DNA of 64,000 bases from Sphingobacteriales bacterium (GTDB lineage: Bacteria; Bacteroidota; Bacteroidia; Chitinophagales; UBA2359). The notes below the pieces were generated by a model. It saw only the letters and a program-made list of their open reading frames with translations, searched no databases and was not told the DNA's origin. The DNA lies in NCBI GenBank assembly GCA_016700115.1, contig CP064999.1, positions 2,728,001 through 2,792,000 on the forward strand, in the 5' to 3' direction. The position numbers were made by a program, and so were the translations under genes. Of this stretch, positions 44,195 to 51,784 are shown piece by piece. Within the stretch, counting starts at the first letter, position 1. The number at the start of each line of letters is the position of its first letter.

Positions 44195-45529
44195 CTAATC
44201 TTTTATAAATAAAAAGACTCCTCCGCCTTGTTTTAGAGTCATTTGATTTTTATCCGGAAGAAACTCCATCACAACCCCTGAAGGGTCATACTTAAACACA
44301 TCTTTCGCAGCAGGTTCAAGGGTAAAAGCCGGCTGACCGGTTGCTTGTGCTTTTAAAGCATCCTTTTCTTTAGTTACAGTTATTTTAAGAGGTATTTGAC
44401 TGCTGCTGTAAACACCGGTATATTGATCTAAGGAAGCCGGTGGAACTTCTATAGTTTTAAAGTTGGGCAGGTTGTAAAGCTGATTAAAATAAATACTCAG
44501 CAATCCGATCAGGATGTCATTCATCGGATATGCCTGTCCGTTTGTACAATAAGCAATGGCTATTTTTTCGTCCGGAAAATAACCCAAAGTAGAAGCAAAC
44601 CCATCAATGCCTCCATTATGACCAAAAGCTTTTTTTTCACCAAAAGGAAACTGAAACATACCGATGCCCAAACCGTCTGTCATGTTCATCATTTGTTTCA
44701 GGCTGCTCTCTTTTACCAATTTATGGTTGAACAAACCCTCAATAAATTTGGTCAAATCGGTTGGAGTTGATACAATTGCTCCGGCTCCGTGTGGAATACT
44801 CATGTCAGTTTCGGGCTCTATTTGCCAATCATTCATTTGCCATTTATAGGAACGTGCTTCGTTTTTTTGGAGGTTGGCTTTATTGCCAAAATAAGTATTC
44901 CGAAGTCTTAATTTAGAAGTAATTCTTTCGGACAAAGCCTGTTGATAGGAATCTTTAGTGAGTTTTTGAACAATAAAACCTAATAAAACATAATTGGCAT
45001 TGCTGTATGAAGTTTTTGTTCCCGGTTCAAATTCCGGATCAGGTTTAGAAATAATTGAAACCATTTCTTTTTCCGAATGAGGATACATCATATAAGTCGG
45101 ATACTCCGGATCACCGGTAAAATTGAAGATCCCGCTTTGGTGTTTTAGCAAATGGCTGATTGTTATTTTTTTTGCATTGGGTATTTTCCGGTAAAACTTG
45201 CTCAAAGGGGTGTTTAAAGTCAATTTTTTTTCTTCTATCAATTGCATGATCATCACAGCCGTGAACATTTTGGTAATTGAACCAATGCGATACTTTGAGT
45301 TGATATTAGCCGGTTTTTTTTTTCCGTTTTGAGTGCCGATATGTCCAATTGCTCTTGAATACAGTATTTTACCTTCTTTGGAAATGGCAACACTTCCCAA
45401 GGCTTTGTTGCTCATAGCAAGCAAATCTACCAGACTATCGAGTTTGGCAAGGTTTAAATCCTGACTTTGCGCGACATTAAAGGAAAGCACAAACATTAAA
45501 AACCCTGTAATCAGGTTTGTTTTTATCAT
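44195..45529 (-). CDS. Serine beta-lactamase-like (class C / penicillin-binding fold) hydrolase
   Basis: Read from ATG 45529, the 444-residue protein begins with a signal peptide (MIKTNLITGFLMFVLS to AQSQ). The upstream in-frame start at 45601 adds 24 residues of poor signal character. The catalytic motifs of the beta-lactamase/DD-peptidase fold are present: SITK (SxxK), YSNANY (YxN) and FGHNGG (HxG, in place of KTG). A C-terminal lipocalin-like domain of about 90 residues follows. Family members include esterases and D-aminopeptidases, so antibiotic hydrolysis should not be assumed. Confidence 0.88.
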   Translation of the reverse strand: MIKTNLITGFLMFVLSFNVAQSQDLNLAKLDSLVDLLAMSNKALGSVAISKEGKILYSRAIGHIGTQNGKKKPANINSKYRIGSITKMFTAVMIMQLIEEKKLTLNTPLSKFYRKIPNAKKITISHLLKHQSGIFNFTGDPEYPTYMMYPHSEKEMVSIISKPDPEFEPGTKTSYSNANYVLLGFIVQKLTKDSYQQALSERITSKLRLRNTYFGNKANLQKNEARSYKWQMNDWQIEPETDMSIPHGAGAIVSTPTDLTKFIEGLFNHKLVKESSLKQMMNMTDGLGIGMFQFPFGEKKAFGHNGGIDGFASTLGYFPDEKIAIAYCTNGQAYPMNDILIGLLSIYFNQLYNLPNFKTIEVPPASLDQYTGVYSSSQIPLKITVTKEKDALKAQATGQPAFTLEPAAKDVFKYDPSGVVMEFLPDKNQMTLKQGGGVFLFIKD

Positions 45530-45699
45530 TTTTTTATGTTTTTTAAGAAACTTTAACCTAAAGTTAAATATTGTAAACAGCCCTGCAAATGTCATCATCA
45601 AAAATCAAATCTGCAAAGAAAAATCATAAAGTCCTGGCAGGTTTTGCAGGATGACTGCTAAAAAAAGAGAAATACATCTAATACACCAATAGATTTAAG

Positions 45700-45707
45700 T
45701 ATATTTG
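45700..45707 (+). promoter_or_regulatory. Possible -7 element upstream of cas1
   Basis: TATATTTG fits TAnnTTTG, 85 bp before the cas1 start. No TTTG is found at -33, so the call is weak. Confidence 0.3.
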
Positions 45708-45791
45708 AGTTAAAATATCCGCTTCTTTTAAGTACTTCATCCCACTTAAACTCCTCATTTAGAATAAACCTGGAAAATTTACCTCAAAAAA

Positions 45792-46829
45792 ATGCAATTA
45801 TTTATTGACAGTTATGGCTCTTATCTGGGCGTAAAAGATGGAATGTTTTTGGTAAGAACAAAAAATTCTGAAGCACCTGTTCAATTTGCAGTAAGGAGTA
45901 TTCGTGCAATATACCTGACGAAAGGGGTTGTCGTCAGTACAGGAGCACTTTGGTTAGCATTGAAATGTCAAATTCCGGTTTTATTACTCAATTCTATTGG
46001 ACAGGCCGAAGGTCAGGTTTGGAGCGGCCAATTTGGGTCAATAGCCACAATCCGAAAAAATCAGGCACTGTTTTGTACTCATCCGGATGCATTGATTTGG
46101 TTACAACATTTAATGATGCAGAAAATAAAACATCAGTTGGAGTTACTTTATAAATTTGAGAAATCAGAAGATTGCCCAAGAGAATTTAAAGATCAGTTTA
46201 CATTAAGTCAAAAAATTTTGATAAACATGGAAAACCGCTTTAAACAATGGAAGTATTTTTCTTTTCCCGAAGAAAATAACTGGGAGAAAACCTTAGCAAC
46301 TTTTCGGGGATGGGAAGGTAATGCGTCTAAATACTATTTTAAATCTTTGGCAACTCTTCTCCCCGCTGAGTTTGCTTATACCAACCGCAGCCGGAATCCG
46401 GCTATTGATCCTTTTAACTCCCTACTTAACTATCTGTATGGCATGACCTATTCAATGGTGTATTTAGCCTTGATTCAAGCAGGAATAGATCCTTATTGTG
46501 GCATACTTCATGCCGATGAATACAACAAACCGACTATGACTTATGATTTTGTAGAAATTTACCGCCAATGGGCAGATGAAACGGCTATTATGCTTTGCAG
46601 AAATGGAAGGTTAGATGCCGGATTAGATTTTGATCATTCAGAAACTGAAGGTGTAAGACTTAACGGAAGGTCAAAAAATGTAGTTATATCTTCTTTTCTG
46701 AATTTTACAGAACAAATGGTGTTTTATAAAAAACAAAACCGGAAGAGGATTACACATATTCAAATGGATGCTTACCGTTTTGCCACTATGCTCAAACAGT
46801 TTAAACCGGAACATCAGGATTTGGATTAA
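45792..46829 (+). CDS. cas1: CRISPR-associated integrase Cas1
   Basis: The 345-residue protein has the Cas1 two-domain form. The metal-binding catalytic residues are intact: E175 (GWEGNASKYYF), H240 (CGILHADEY) and D252 (TYDFVEIYR, also E255). Other conserved segments are SRNPAIDPFNSLLNYLYGMTYS and NGRSKNVVISSFL. With Cas2 it would integrate new spacers into a CRISPR array. No effector, Cas4, Cas6 or array is found in the window. Cas2 is encoded 825 bp later, beyond an unusual membrane protein gene. The catalytic site looks active, so this is not an obvious relic. Confidence 0.95.
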   Translation: MQLFIDSYGSYLGVKDGMFLVRTKNSEAPVQFAVRSIRAIYLTKGVVVSTGALWLALKCQIPVLLLNSIGQAEGQVWSGQFGSIATIRKNQALFCTHPDALIWLQHLMMQKIKHQLELLYKFEKSEDCPREFKDQFTLSQKILINMENRFKQWKYFSFPEENNWEKTLATFRGWEGNASKYYFKSLATLLPAEFAYTNRSRNPAIDPFNSLLNYLYGMTYSMVYLALIQAGIDPYCGILHADEYNKPTMTYDFVEIYRQWADETAIMLCRNGRLDAGLDFDHSETEGVRLNGRSKNVVISSFLNFTEQMVFYKKQNRKRITHIQMDAYRFATMLKQFKPEHQDLD

Positions 46830-46999
46830 AAATCATAAAACAATTAAAACGATTTTAAATATAGGGTAACAAAATTTAGGTTGAGATTTTCATGGACATA
46901 AATCTAAATGAATAGAATGTTAAAATGACAATTATAGTTAGTGCTGGTTAATAAATATAGGCGATAATTTATTTCATCACCAAAGTAAGATTACCAATT

Positions 47000-47662
47000 A
47001 TGTCCTCATTTAATAACTATGGTTTGAACATTTTGCTGTGGTTGGGTATTAGTGTTAACCAAATTTATGCAAGCGAACATTCTCCCGGCGTTGTAAAACC
47101 TCCTGTTTCAGAAGTAAGAGACACAACTGAGGTGAAACAACCTAATAGCTGGTTAAGAACTTTTTTTGAATCTTTTTTCGATTCGAATGAAGACGATACC
47201 GTCCGGACAACAGAAGCAGACACAATTGATTGGGATGAAAAATACCGTACTTCTAACCAAACAGACAGTACTTTTCAAAAAATTAAGAATCCGCCACAAG
47301 ACGGAATTAGAGTTGGTTCAGTTTGTATGGACAATTTTAAACAGGAACTGTTCGGAAGAGGTGCTTGCAGTGGAAGAGGAGGAGTTAGGTTCTGGATATA
47401 TAAAACACCAGATTCTGATGCGCTTATATTCCTTCCAACACAAAGACATTTTGACCATCCACAAGACCTAAACCAACAAGAACTAATGCAGTTAGACGCA
47501 CACCATCCTTTTCGTAAAAACGAAGATGGCGACAACAACTATAGTTTATGGTTGCCAATTATCCCTATGGGTGGTATTCTTCAACTATTGGTGGTCATAA
47601 TTCTTTGTGTAACTGTATTAAAAACAGTCAGTTTAATCCTGAAAAAAAACAAGCATGAATAA
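47000..47662 (+). CDS. Predicted membrane protein between cas1 and cas2, function unknown
   Basis: The 220-residue protein has a hydrophobic N-terminus (~8-24, possible signal). A polar, acidic linker (~28-92) and a compact central domain follow, and one membrane helix (~189-212) ends in a basic tail (LKKNKHE). The central segment VCMDNFKQELFGRGACSGRGGVRFW resembles the DUF3761 motif (C-D-G ... GRGACSGHGGV ... W), which is usual in secreted proteins; this is a weak match by eye. Its last 8 bp overlap the cas2 start, indicating coupled translation. The cas1 stop is 170 bp before it. It is not a known Cas protein and differs from the membrane proteins Csx27 and Csx28. It could be a passenger gene. 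Confidence 0.75.
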   Translation: MSSFNNYGLNILLWLGISVNQIYASEHSPGVVKPPVSEVRDTTEVKQPNSWLRTFFESFFDSNEDDTVRTTEADTIDWDEKYRTSNQTDSTFQKIKNPPQDGIRVGSVCMDNFKQELFGRGACSGRGGVRFWIYKTPDSDALIFLPTQRHFDHPQDLNQQELMQLDAHHPFRKNEDGDNNYSLWLPIIPMGGILQLLVVIILCVTVLKTVSLILKKNKHE

Positions 47663-47960
47663 TTATATTATAAGTTATGATATCAGCAATGACAAGTTGC
47701 GCCAAAAAATTTCAAAACTATTGACCCAAAAAGGATGTTCCCGTTTGCAAAAATCGGTGCATTTAGCTCCCAAATTTTCAGTGAAAGAATTAGAACAGTT
47801 GAAAAATGCCCTTCAACCCCTGATGAGTATGTTAGACCCTGTTTCCGATTCTGTGATGTGTATAACAGCCCCTGATTCTGATATGGAAAAAGCATACTGG
47901 CATGGCAGTGTTGAAACTTGGAAGTCAATAACAGAGCCTCCGTTGTTTGATATACTATAA
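47655..47960 (+). CDS. cas2: CRISPR-associated Cas2
   Basis: The 101-residue protein has the Cas2 ferredoxin-like fold signature: YIISYDISNDKLRQKISKLL with D9 as the conserved metal-binding Asp, and GCSRLQKSVHLAPK as the second strand and dimer region. Cas2 forms the central dimer of the Cas1-Cas2 integration complex. Its start overlaps the preceding membrane protein gene by 8 bp, so both are translated from one message. Nothing CRISPR-related follows. Confidence 0.9.
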   Translation: MNNYIISYDISNDKLRQKISKLLTQKGCSRLQKSVHLAPKFSVKELEQLKNALQPLMSMLDPVSDSVMCITAPDSDMEKAYWHGSVETWKSITEPPLFDIL

Positions 47961-48054
47961 TTTGGTATGGCGAAATTTCTTTTTCAGTGCCTTTGATATT
48001 GAGTAAAAGTCCGCTTGAAATTTTTTCTAAGATTTATTAATAGATGCAGATAAC

Positions 48055-48090
48055 AAAAAACTCCGGCAAACAAAACTGTTTACCGGAGTA
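48055..48090 (-). terminator. Rho-independent terminator of the PDZ gene
   Basis: ACTCCGGCAAAC (48060-48071) pairs with GTTTACCGGAGT (48078-48089). On the minus strand the one odd pair is G-U and the stem is followed by a T run, so it works for the gene ending at 48146. It also separates that gene from cas2. Confidence 0.8.
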
Positions 48091-48145
48091 TTGATGTAGT
48101 TAAACAACCAGGAACAAAGACAAAAACTACTATGTTTGAAACAAC

Positions 48146-49885
48146 CTATTGTTGTAAGAGCAGTTTTTTCACTAAAATTTTATCACCCTGTACAATCTGA
48201 AGAAAATAAATGCCTTCTGAATTGCTTGAAATATCGAGTTCTTTAGTATAGTTACCTTCAATATTGGTAATATCTTCTCTATAAATCTCCCTTCCCGACA
48301 AGTCGCTAATTCTTACAGAAGTCGGTTGATTGGAAGCTGCATCAAAACTCAAGGTAAATTGACCTTGATTTGGGTTTGGAAACAAAGACAAATTGTTGAT
48401 ACCCAATGCTTCAGGTTGATTTGTGATGGTTTTTGCATCTGAGTTATTGGCAATTTTGTCCATAGCCGAACTCAAAATCTGCATTTCATCATCGTTAGGT
48501 TCAGTAATGATTACTTTGACCATTTTAATCCGGGTTTCCTCGCCGTTTTCATTCATAAATACGACATCGCCCTGTTGCCCGTCTTTGATGATAATCACTT
48601 TCTCCATATTATCTTTTCCCATCCAGGTGCCTTTTCTTTCTTTACTCTCGCAGTGGGGAGTTGAACCTTTTGAACAACATCCTCCTTCCATTTTACCTTT
48701 TTCTAACAAGGTCGCTTCTGCTTTTTTGTTTTTCCCGTTGCGTTGAAATTTCACGGTAACTTTATCACCCGGCAACATAGCGCCAATGGTTCTAACAAGT
48801 TCTTCCATTGTTTCCATGTCTTCTTTATTAATATGAGTCAACACATCGCCTGTTTGTAGTCCGGCTTGTTCAGCGGCACTGCCTTTTACCACTTCGCTGA
48901 TTAGAATACCTTGTAAATTCTTTTTAAAGTTGTTTTCTGCAATTAGTTCAGCAGTTAAAGTTTCACCTACTACACCAAGAAAAGTTTTTTTGCTGTCTTT
49001 AGCACCACCTGCGCAACATCCGGCAGATTTTTCCATATTTGCACAACCGCCGCTGCTTTTATATTCCTGTTTTCGCTGCATCATTTGATTTTCAGGTTGT
49101 TTGCCCAAGGTTAGAGAAGCATTGGCTTTTTGACCATCGCGAAGGTAGGTTACCCGTACCACATCACCGGCTTTGGTGTTTTCTAAAGCTTTGAATAGCA
49201 AATCGCCGTCTCCGGATACATCTGATCCATTGATAGACAAAATGACATCACCGGACTTTAGTCCCGCTTTTTCAGCACCACTGTCTTTAATTACTTCGGT
49301 GATAGTAATAGTAGAACTGCTTTCAGTTTTACCGTCTTCAACCGTTTCTTCTTTATTTATGTCTAACATCACGCCCATGAATCCTTTGTTGCTGTTGGAG
49401 GCTTCCGATTTGTCAATCCAAATCATTTTCTTTTCTTCCATGGGAGGCCGTTCTCCCAAAACCAGGGTCGTAGAAGCAGTCTGACCTTCACGCAAATAAG
49501 TCATTGTTATTTGATCGCCGGCTTTTGTGTTTTCCAAAGCTTTGCCAAGCAAATCGCTGTCTTTCGACACATCTGTACCATTGACAGACATAATTACATC
49601 GCCGGCTTTTAAACCTGCTTTTTCAGCACCACTGTCTTTAATTACTTCGGTAATCGTGATAGTTGAATTTACGGTTTCAACACCGTTTTCTATGTTTTTA
49701 TCTTTGTTGATGTTTAACATCACACCCATAAAACCTTTGTTGCTCTTACCTGCTTCCGAATTATCAATCACAACTTCGTACTTTTTCATTCCCGATTGGG
49801 AGTCCTGAGCCTGTACAAAAAGTGCAATTCCTGATAAGATTGCCATAAAAACCGTCAAAGTAAAATAGAATGGTAAACGTCTCAT
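48146..49885 (-). CDS. Secreted protein with three PDZ domains and a T9SS sorting domain
   Basis: The 579-residue protein has a signal peptide (1-27). PDZ1 (~45-150) and PDZ2 (~155-265) are close copies of each other, both with GFMGVMLxINK and ITEVIKDSGAEKAGLKxGDVI. PDZ3 (~300-395) is more distant. The linkers around PDZ3 carry clustered Cys (GGCANMEKSAGCCAGG and GGCCSKGSTPHCES), which is unusual. The C-terminus (~505-579, LSLFPNPNQGQFTLSF) is a T9SS sorting domain. No protease domain is present, so it is a binding scaffold rather than a DegP/Ctp enzyme. The role of the Cys clusters is unknown; metal binding or disulfides are possible. Confidence 0.85.
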   Translation of the reverse strand: MRRLPFYFTLTVFMAILSGIALFVQAQDSQSGMKKYEVVIDNSEAGKSNKGFMGVMLNINKDKNIENGVETVNSTITITEVIKDSGAEKAGLKAGDVIMSVNGTDVSKDSDLLGKALENTKAGDQITMTYLREGQTASTTLVLGERPPMEEKKMIWIDKSEASNSNKGFMGVMLDINKEETVEDGKTESSSTITITEVIKDSGAEKAGLKSGDVILSINGSDVSGDGDLLFKALENTKAGDVVRVTYLRDGQKANASLTLGKQPENQMMQRKQEYKSSGGCANMEKSAGCCAGGAKDSKKTFLGVVGETLTAELIAENNFKKNLQGILISEVVKGSAAEQAGLQTGDVLTHINKEDMETMEELVRTIGAMLPGDKVTVKFQRNGKNKKAEATLLEKGKMEGGCCSKGSTPHCESKERKGTWMGKDNMEKVIIIKDGQQGDVVFMNENGEETRIKMVKVIITEPNDDEMQILSSAMDKIANNSDAKTITNQPEALGINNLSLFPNPNQGQFTLSFDAASNQPTSVRISDLSGREIYREDITNIEGNYTKELDISSNSEGIYFLQIVQGDKILVKKLLLQQ

Positions 49886-49944
49886 AATGTTGGATTTTTA
49901 AAAGTGAAAAATGAGGGGGTTGTAGTACAATATTGTAACGATGG

Positions 49945-49973
49945 CAAATTTAGGACAATAAAATAATTGCAAG
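49945..49973 (-). promoter_or_regulatory. Promoter of the triple-PDZ gene
   Basis: On the minus strand TTG (49972-49970), a 17-nt spacer and TAAATTTG (49952-49945) approximate the consensus, with a leader of about 50 nt to ATG 49885. Confidence 0.45.
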
Positions 49974-50042
49974 GTGTTAAGCGATGGTTAAATATGGTTA
50001 AGGTTTGTTAAGTTTGTGATGAAATGGAGCTAAATATAAATA

Positions 50043-50076
50043 AAAAAAGCGGCAATCTCACAATTGCCGCTTGAAT
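50043..50076 (-). terminator. Rho-independent terminator
   Basis: AAGCGGCAAT (50047-50056) pairs perfectly with ATTGCCGCTT (50063-50072), followed on the minus strand by a T run. It ends the gene at 50099. Confidence 0.9.
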
Positions 50077-50098
50077 ATGTCTTGATTGTAATCTATCC

Positions 50099-50665
50099 TT
50101 AAAGTCCGGAAAGAGTAGTTGTGATGATGGTGGAGTAGTTATTGTTCTCGTTACACTCGTTTACTTTTACATAAGCGGGTAAGAATTCTTCAGCACAAGG
50201 CGAATCTATAAACAAACGAAGTTTGGCTTGAGTATGGGAAACCGGTATGCGAATGGTCATACTTCCATCAACAACCCGGGATGCACCGGCATTTAGGGGG
50301 GCGAAGGTTTGACATCCTGCATAATAAAAATTATTCTCATTAAAGCGACTGAACTCAGGCATCAGGTTACAGGTAACACTGGCGCTTTGTCCACTGTTTT
50401 TAACTGTTGCACGGAAATTTACCGTATAATATTTGGTTGCTGTAGCACCTGTACCGACCACTGAACCGGGGGTAATTGATTGAACTGCAAATGCGGTTAT
50501 GTGTAAGTCAGCTTTCACGCAAAAGTAATTTCCATAAGGAAAATTTTGTCCAATCGGAGTTTGGTAAATGTTCGGATTAACATTGATACTTTGAGCCTGA
50601 GAGTTTGTACAAAACATCAGTAAACAAAAGCATACTGTTGAAAAAAGAAACGTTAGGTCTTTCAT
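50099..50665 (-). CDS. Small secreted protein, CARDB-like fold, paralogue 1
   Basis: Read from ATG 50665 it has a good signal peptide (MKDLTFLFSTVCFCLLMFC to SQAQ); the longer frame from 50698 adds 11 polar residues. The mature part (~150 residues) starts with KADLHITAFAVQSI and contains YYTVNFRATVKNSGQSASVTC and RLFIDSPCAEEFLPAYVKVNECNENNNYS. The pattern of a beta-sandwich with a concluding N-E-x-N-E-N-N-N-Y loop is that of CARDB/NEAR-type adhesion domains. Four Cys are conserved in its neighbour at 50862. No sorting domain was seen. Function unknown. Confidence 0.75.
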   Translation of the reverse strand: MKDLTFLFSTVCFCLLMFCTNSQAQSINVNPNIYQTPIGQNFPYGNYFCVKADLHITAFAVQSITPGSVVGTGATATKYYTVNFRATVKNSGQSASVTCNLMPEFSRFNENNFYYAGCQTFAPLNAGASRVVDGSMTIRIPVSHTQAKLRLFIDSPCAEEFLPAYVKVNECNENNNYSTIITTTLSGL

Positions 50666-50861
50666 GTTTTTTTGGGTTTTAGTGAAAATTGATTTCATGG
50701 TTTTTTTAATTGTTTTTTAAAGGTTAAAGAGATTTGAAAAATTTAGATTTATGAATGATTAAAAATATTGTGGTCAGTTTTCGATGATTTTACTTTTAGA
50801 TAAAGTGGTTTGTTACCAAAATGAATAATTTCAAAAAAAAATTGAAAAAGTTTTAGGTCCT

Positions 50862-51416
50862 CTACAAAAGCGACTGCGTAACAATGGCAGAGAAATTGTT
50901 ATTCTCTATACATTCATTTACCTTTAAATAAAGCGGCAGTTGTTCTCCACAGGCAGCATCAATATGTAATCGCAATTTTACGGCTGTATGAGAAACCGGA
51001 ACTATAACTGTGATAACTCCATCAACATCCCTGCTACTATTCCCAGCCAAAGGTGCAAATGACAAACAATTACCTCCGGAAGTAAAATTATTTTGGTTAT
51101 GCGGGCTAAATTGTTGATCAAGATTACATTTTTCACTTGCAACACTTCCGGCATTTTTAATTGTTGCCCTGTAATTGATATAATAGTATCGGATTTGATG
51201 AGACCCTTCTCCAAAAATCTCCCCTTTTGTAACATGCCTTGCTGTAAATGCTGTTACACGCAAATCAGGCTTTGGACATAATCCCACAGTGATACTTGGT
51301 GTAGTTGTTACTTGGTATTCATTATTGTTTGGCGTTGAAATTTGCGCTTGAACCGAAATACTGATTAAGAAGAAACCAAAAATTTTTACGAGGAAAAATA
51401 AGGATAAGTTTTTCAT
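50862..51416 (-). CDS. Small secreted protein, CARDB-like fold, paralogue 2
   Basis: The 184-residue protein is the sister of the gene at 50099. It shares a signal peptide, KPDLRVTAFTARHVTKGEIFGEGSHQIRYYYINYRATIKNAG, the spacing of Cys residues and the final LYLKVNECIENNNFSAIVT. The two genes are arranged head-to-tail with a 196-bp gap and probably arose by tandem duplication. The mature domain looks like a cell-surface beta-sandwich without a catalytic motif. Cotranscription is possible because only the gene at 50099 ends in a clear terminator. Confidence 0.75.
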   Translation of the reverse strand: MKNLSLFFLVKIFGFFLISISVQAQISTPNNNEYQVTTTPSITVGLCPKPDLRVTAFTARHVTKGEIFGEGSHQIRYYYINYRATIKNAGSVASEKCNLDQQFSPHNQNNFTSGGNCLSFAPLAGNSSRDVDGVITVIVPVSHTAVKLRLHIDAACGEQLPLYLKVNECIENNNFSAIVTQSLL

Positions 51417-51784
51417 AGTATTTGTTTTAATGAATTTGGCAAGTAAGAAGAAGATTTTATTATTGGTTTTTTATGGCTTCAGGTTTTCAGTATTATCTAT
51501 ATTTTGCTTTCCAATGAGTTCACTATTTAAAAGAGGTTTTTGTTACCTGACGACAGGAAAAACAGGAATATTACGTTGTATTCCAAAATAAGGCAGACAA
51601 ACCAATATTTGACAAAATATAAATGTATTTGCTGCCAAAAAATAAATAAGGTGTTTTTTAACACAAAGATTTCTGTATAATTTGCAAAGTCTTACAAACT
51701 TTCTGACAAGCTAAATTAACTTTGCCCATACATTGCAGAACAGCCAATTCATTTACTCAATAATTTAACTATAACAGGTGCTTT
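51417..51784. other. Divergent intergenic region
   Basis: This separates the CARDB-like genes (-) from the TonB-dependent receptor (+). TAACTTTG at 51717-51724 is a good -7 element for the receptor gene (about 60 bp before ATG 51785), but no properly spaced TTTG was found. Nothing else was recognised. Confidence 0.45.

Noticed and set aside
44195..45529. Antibiotic-resistance beta-lactamase
   Set aside because: The SxxK and YxN motifs are present, but the third motif is HxG and a lipocalin-like tail follows. This is typical of esterase or peptidase relatives, so resistance is not supported.
45602..48145. CRISPR array next to cas1/cas2
   Set aside because: The flanks and the cas1-to-membrane-gene gap (46830-46999) were read for regularly spaced 25-50 bp repeats; none was found. 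The only repeat there (48060-48089) is a terminator hairpin.
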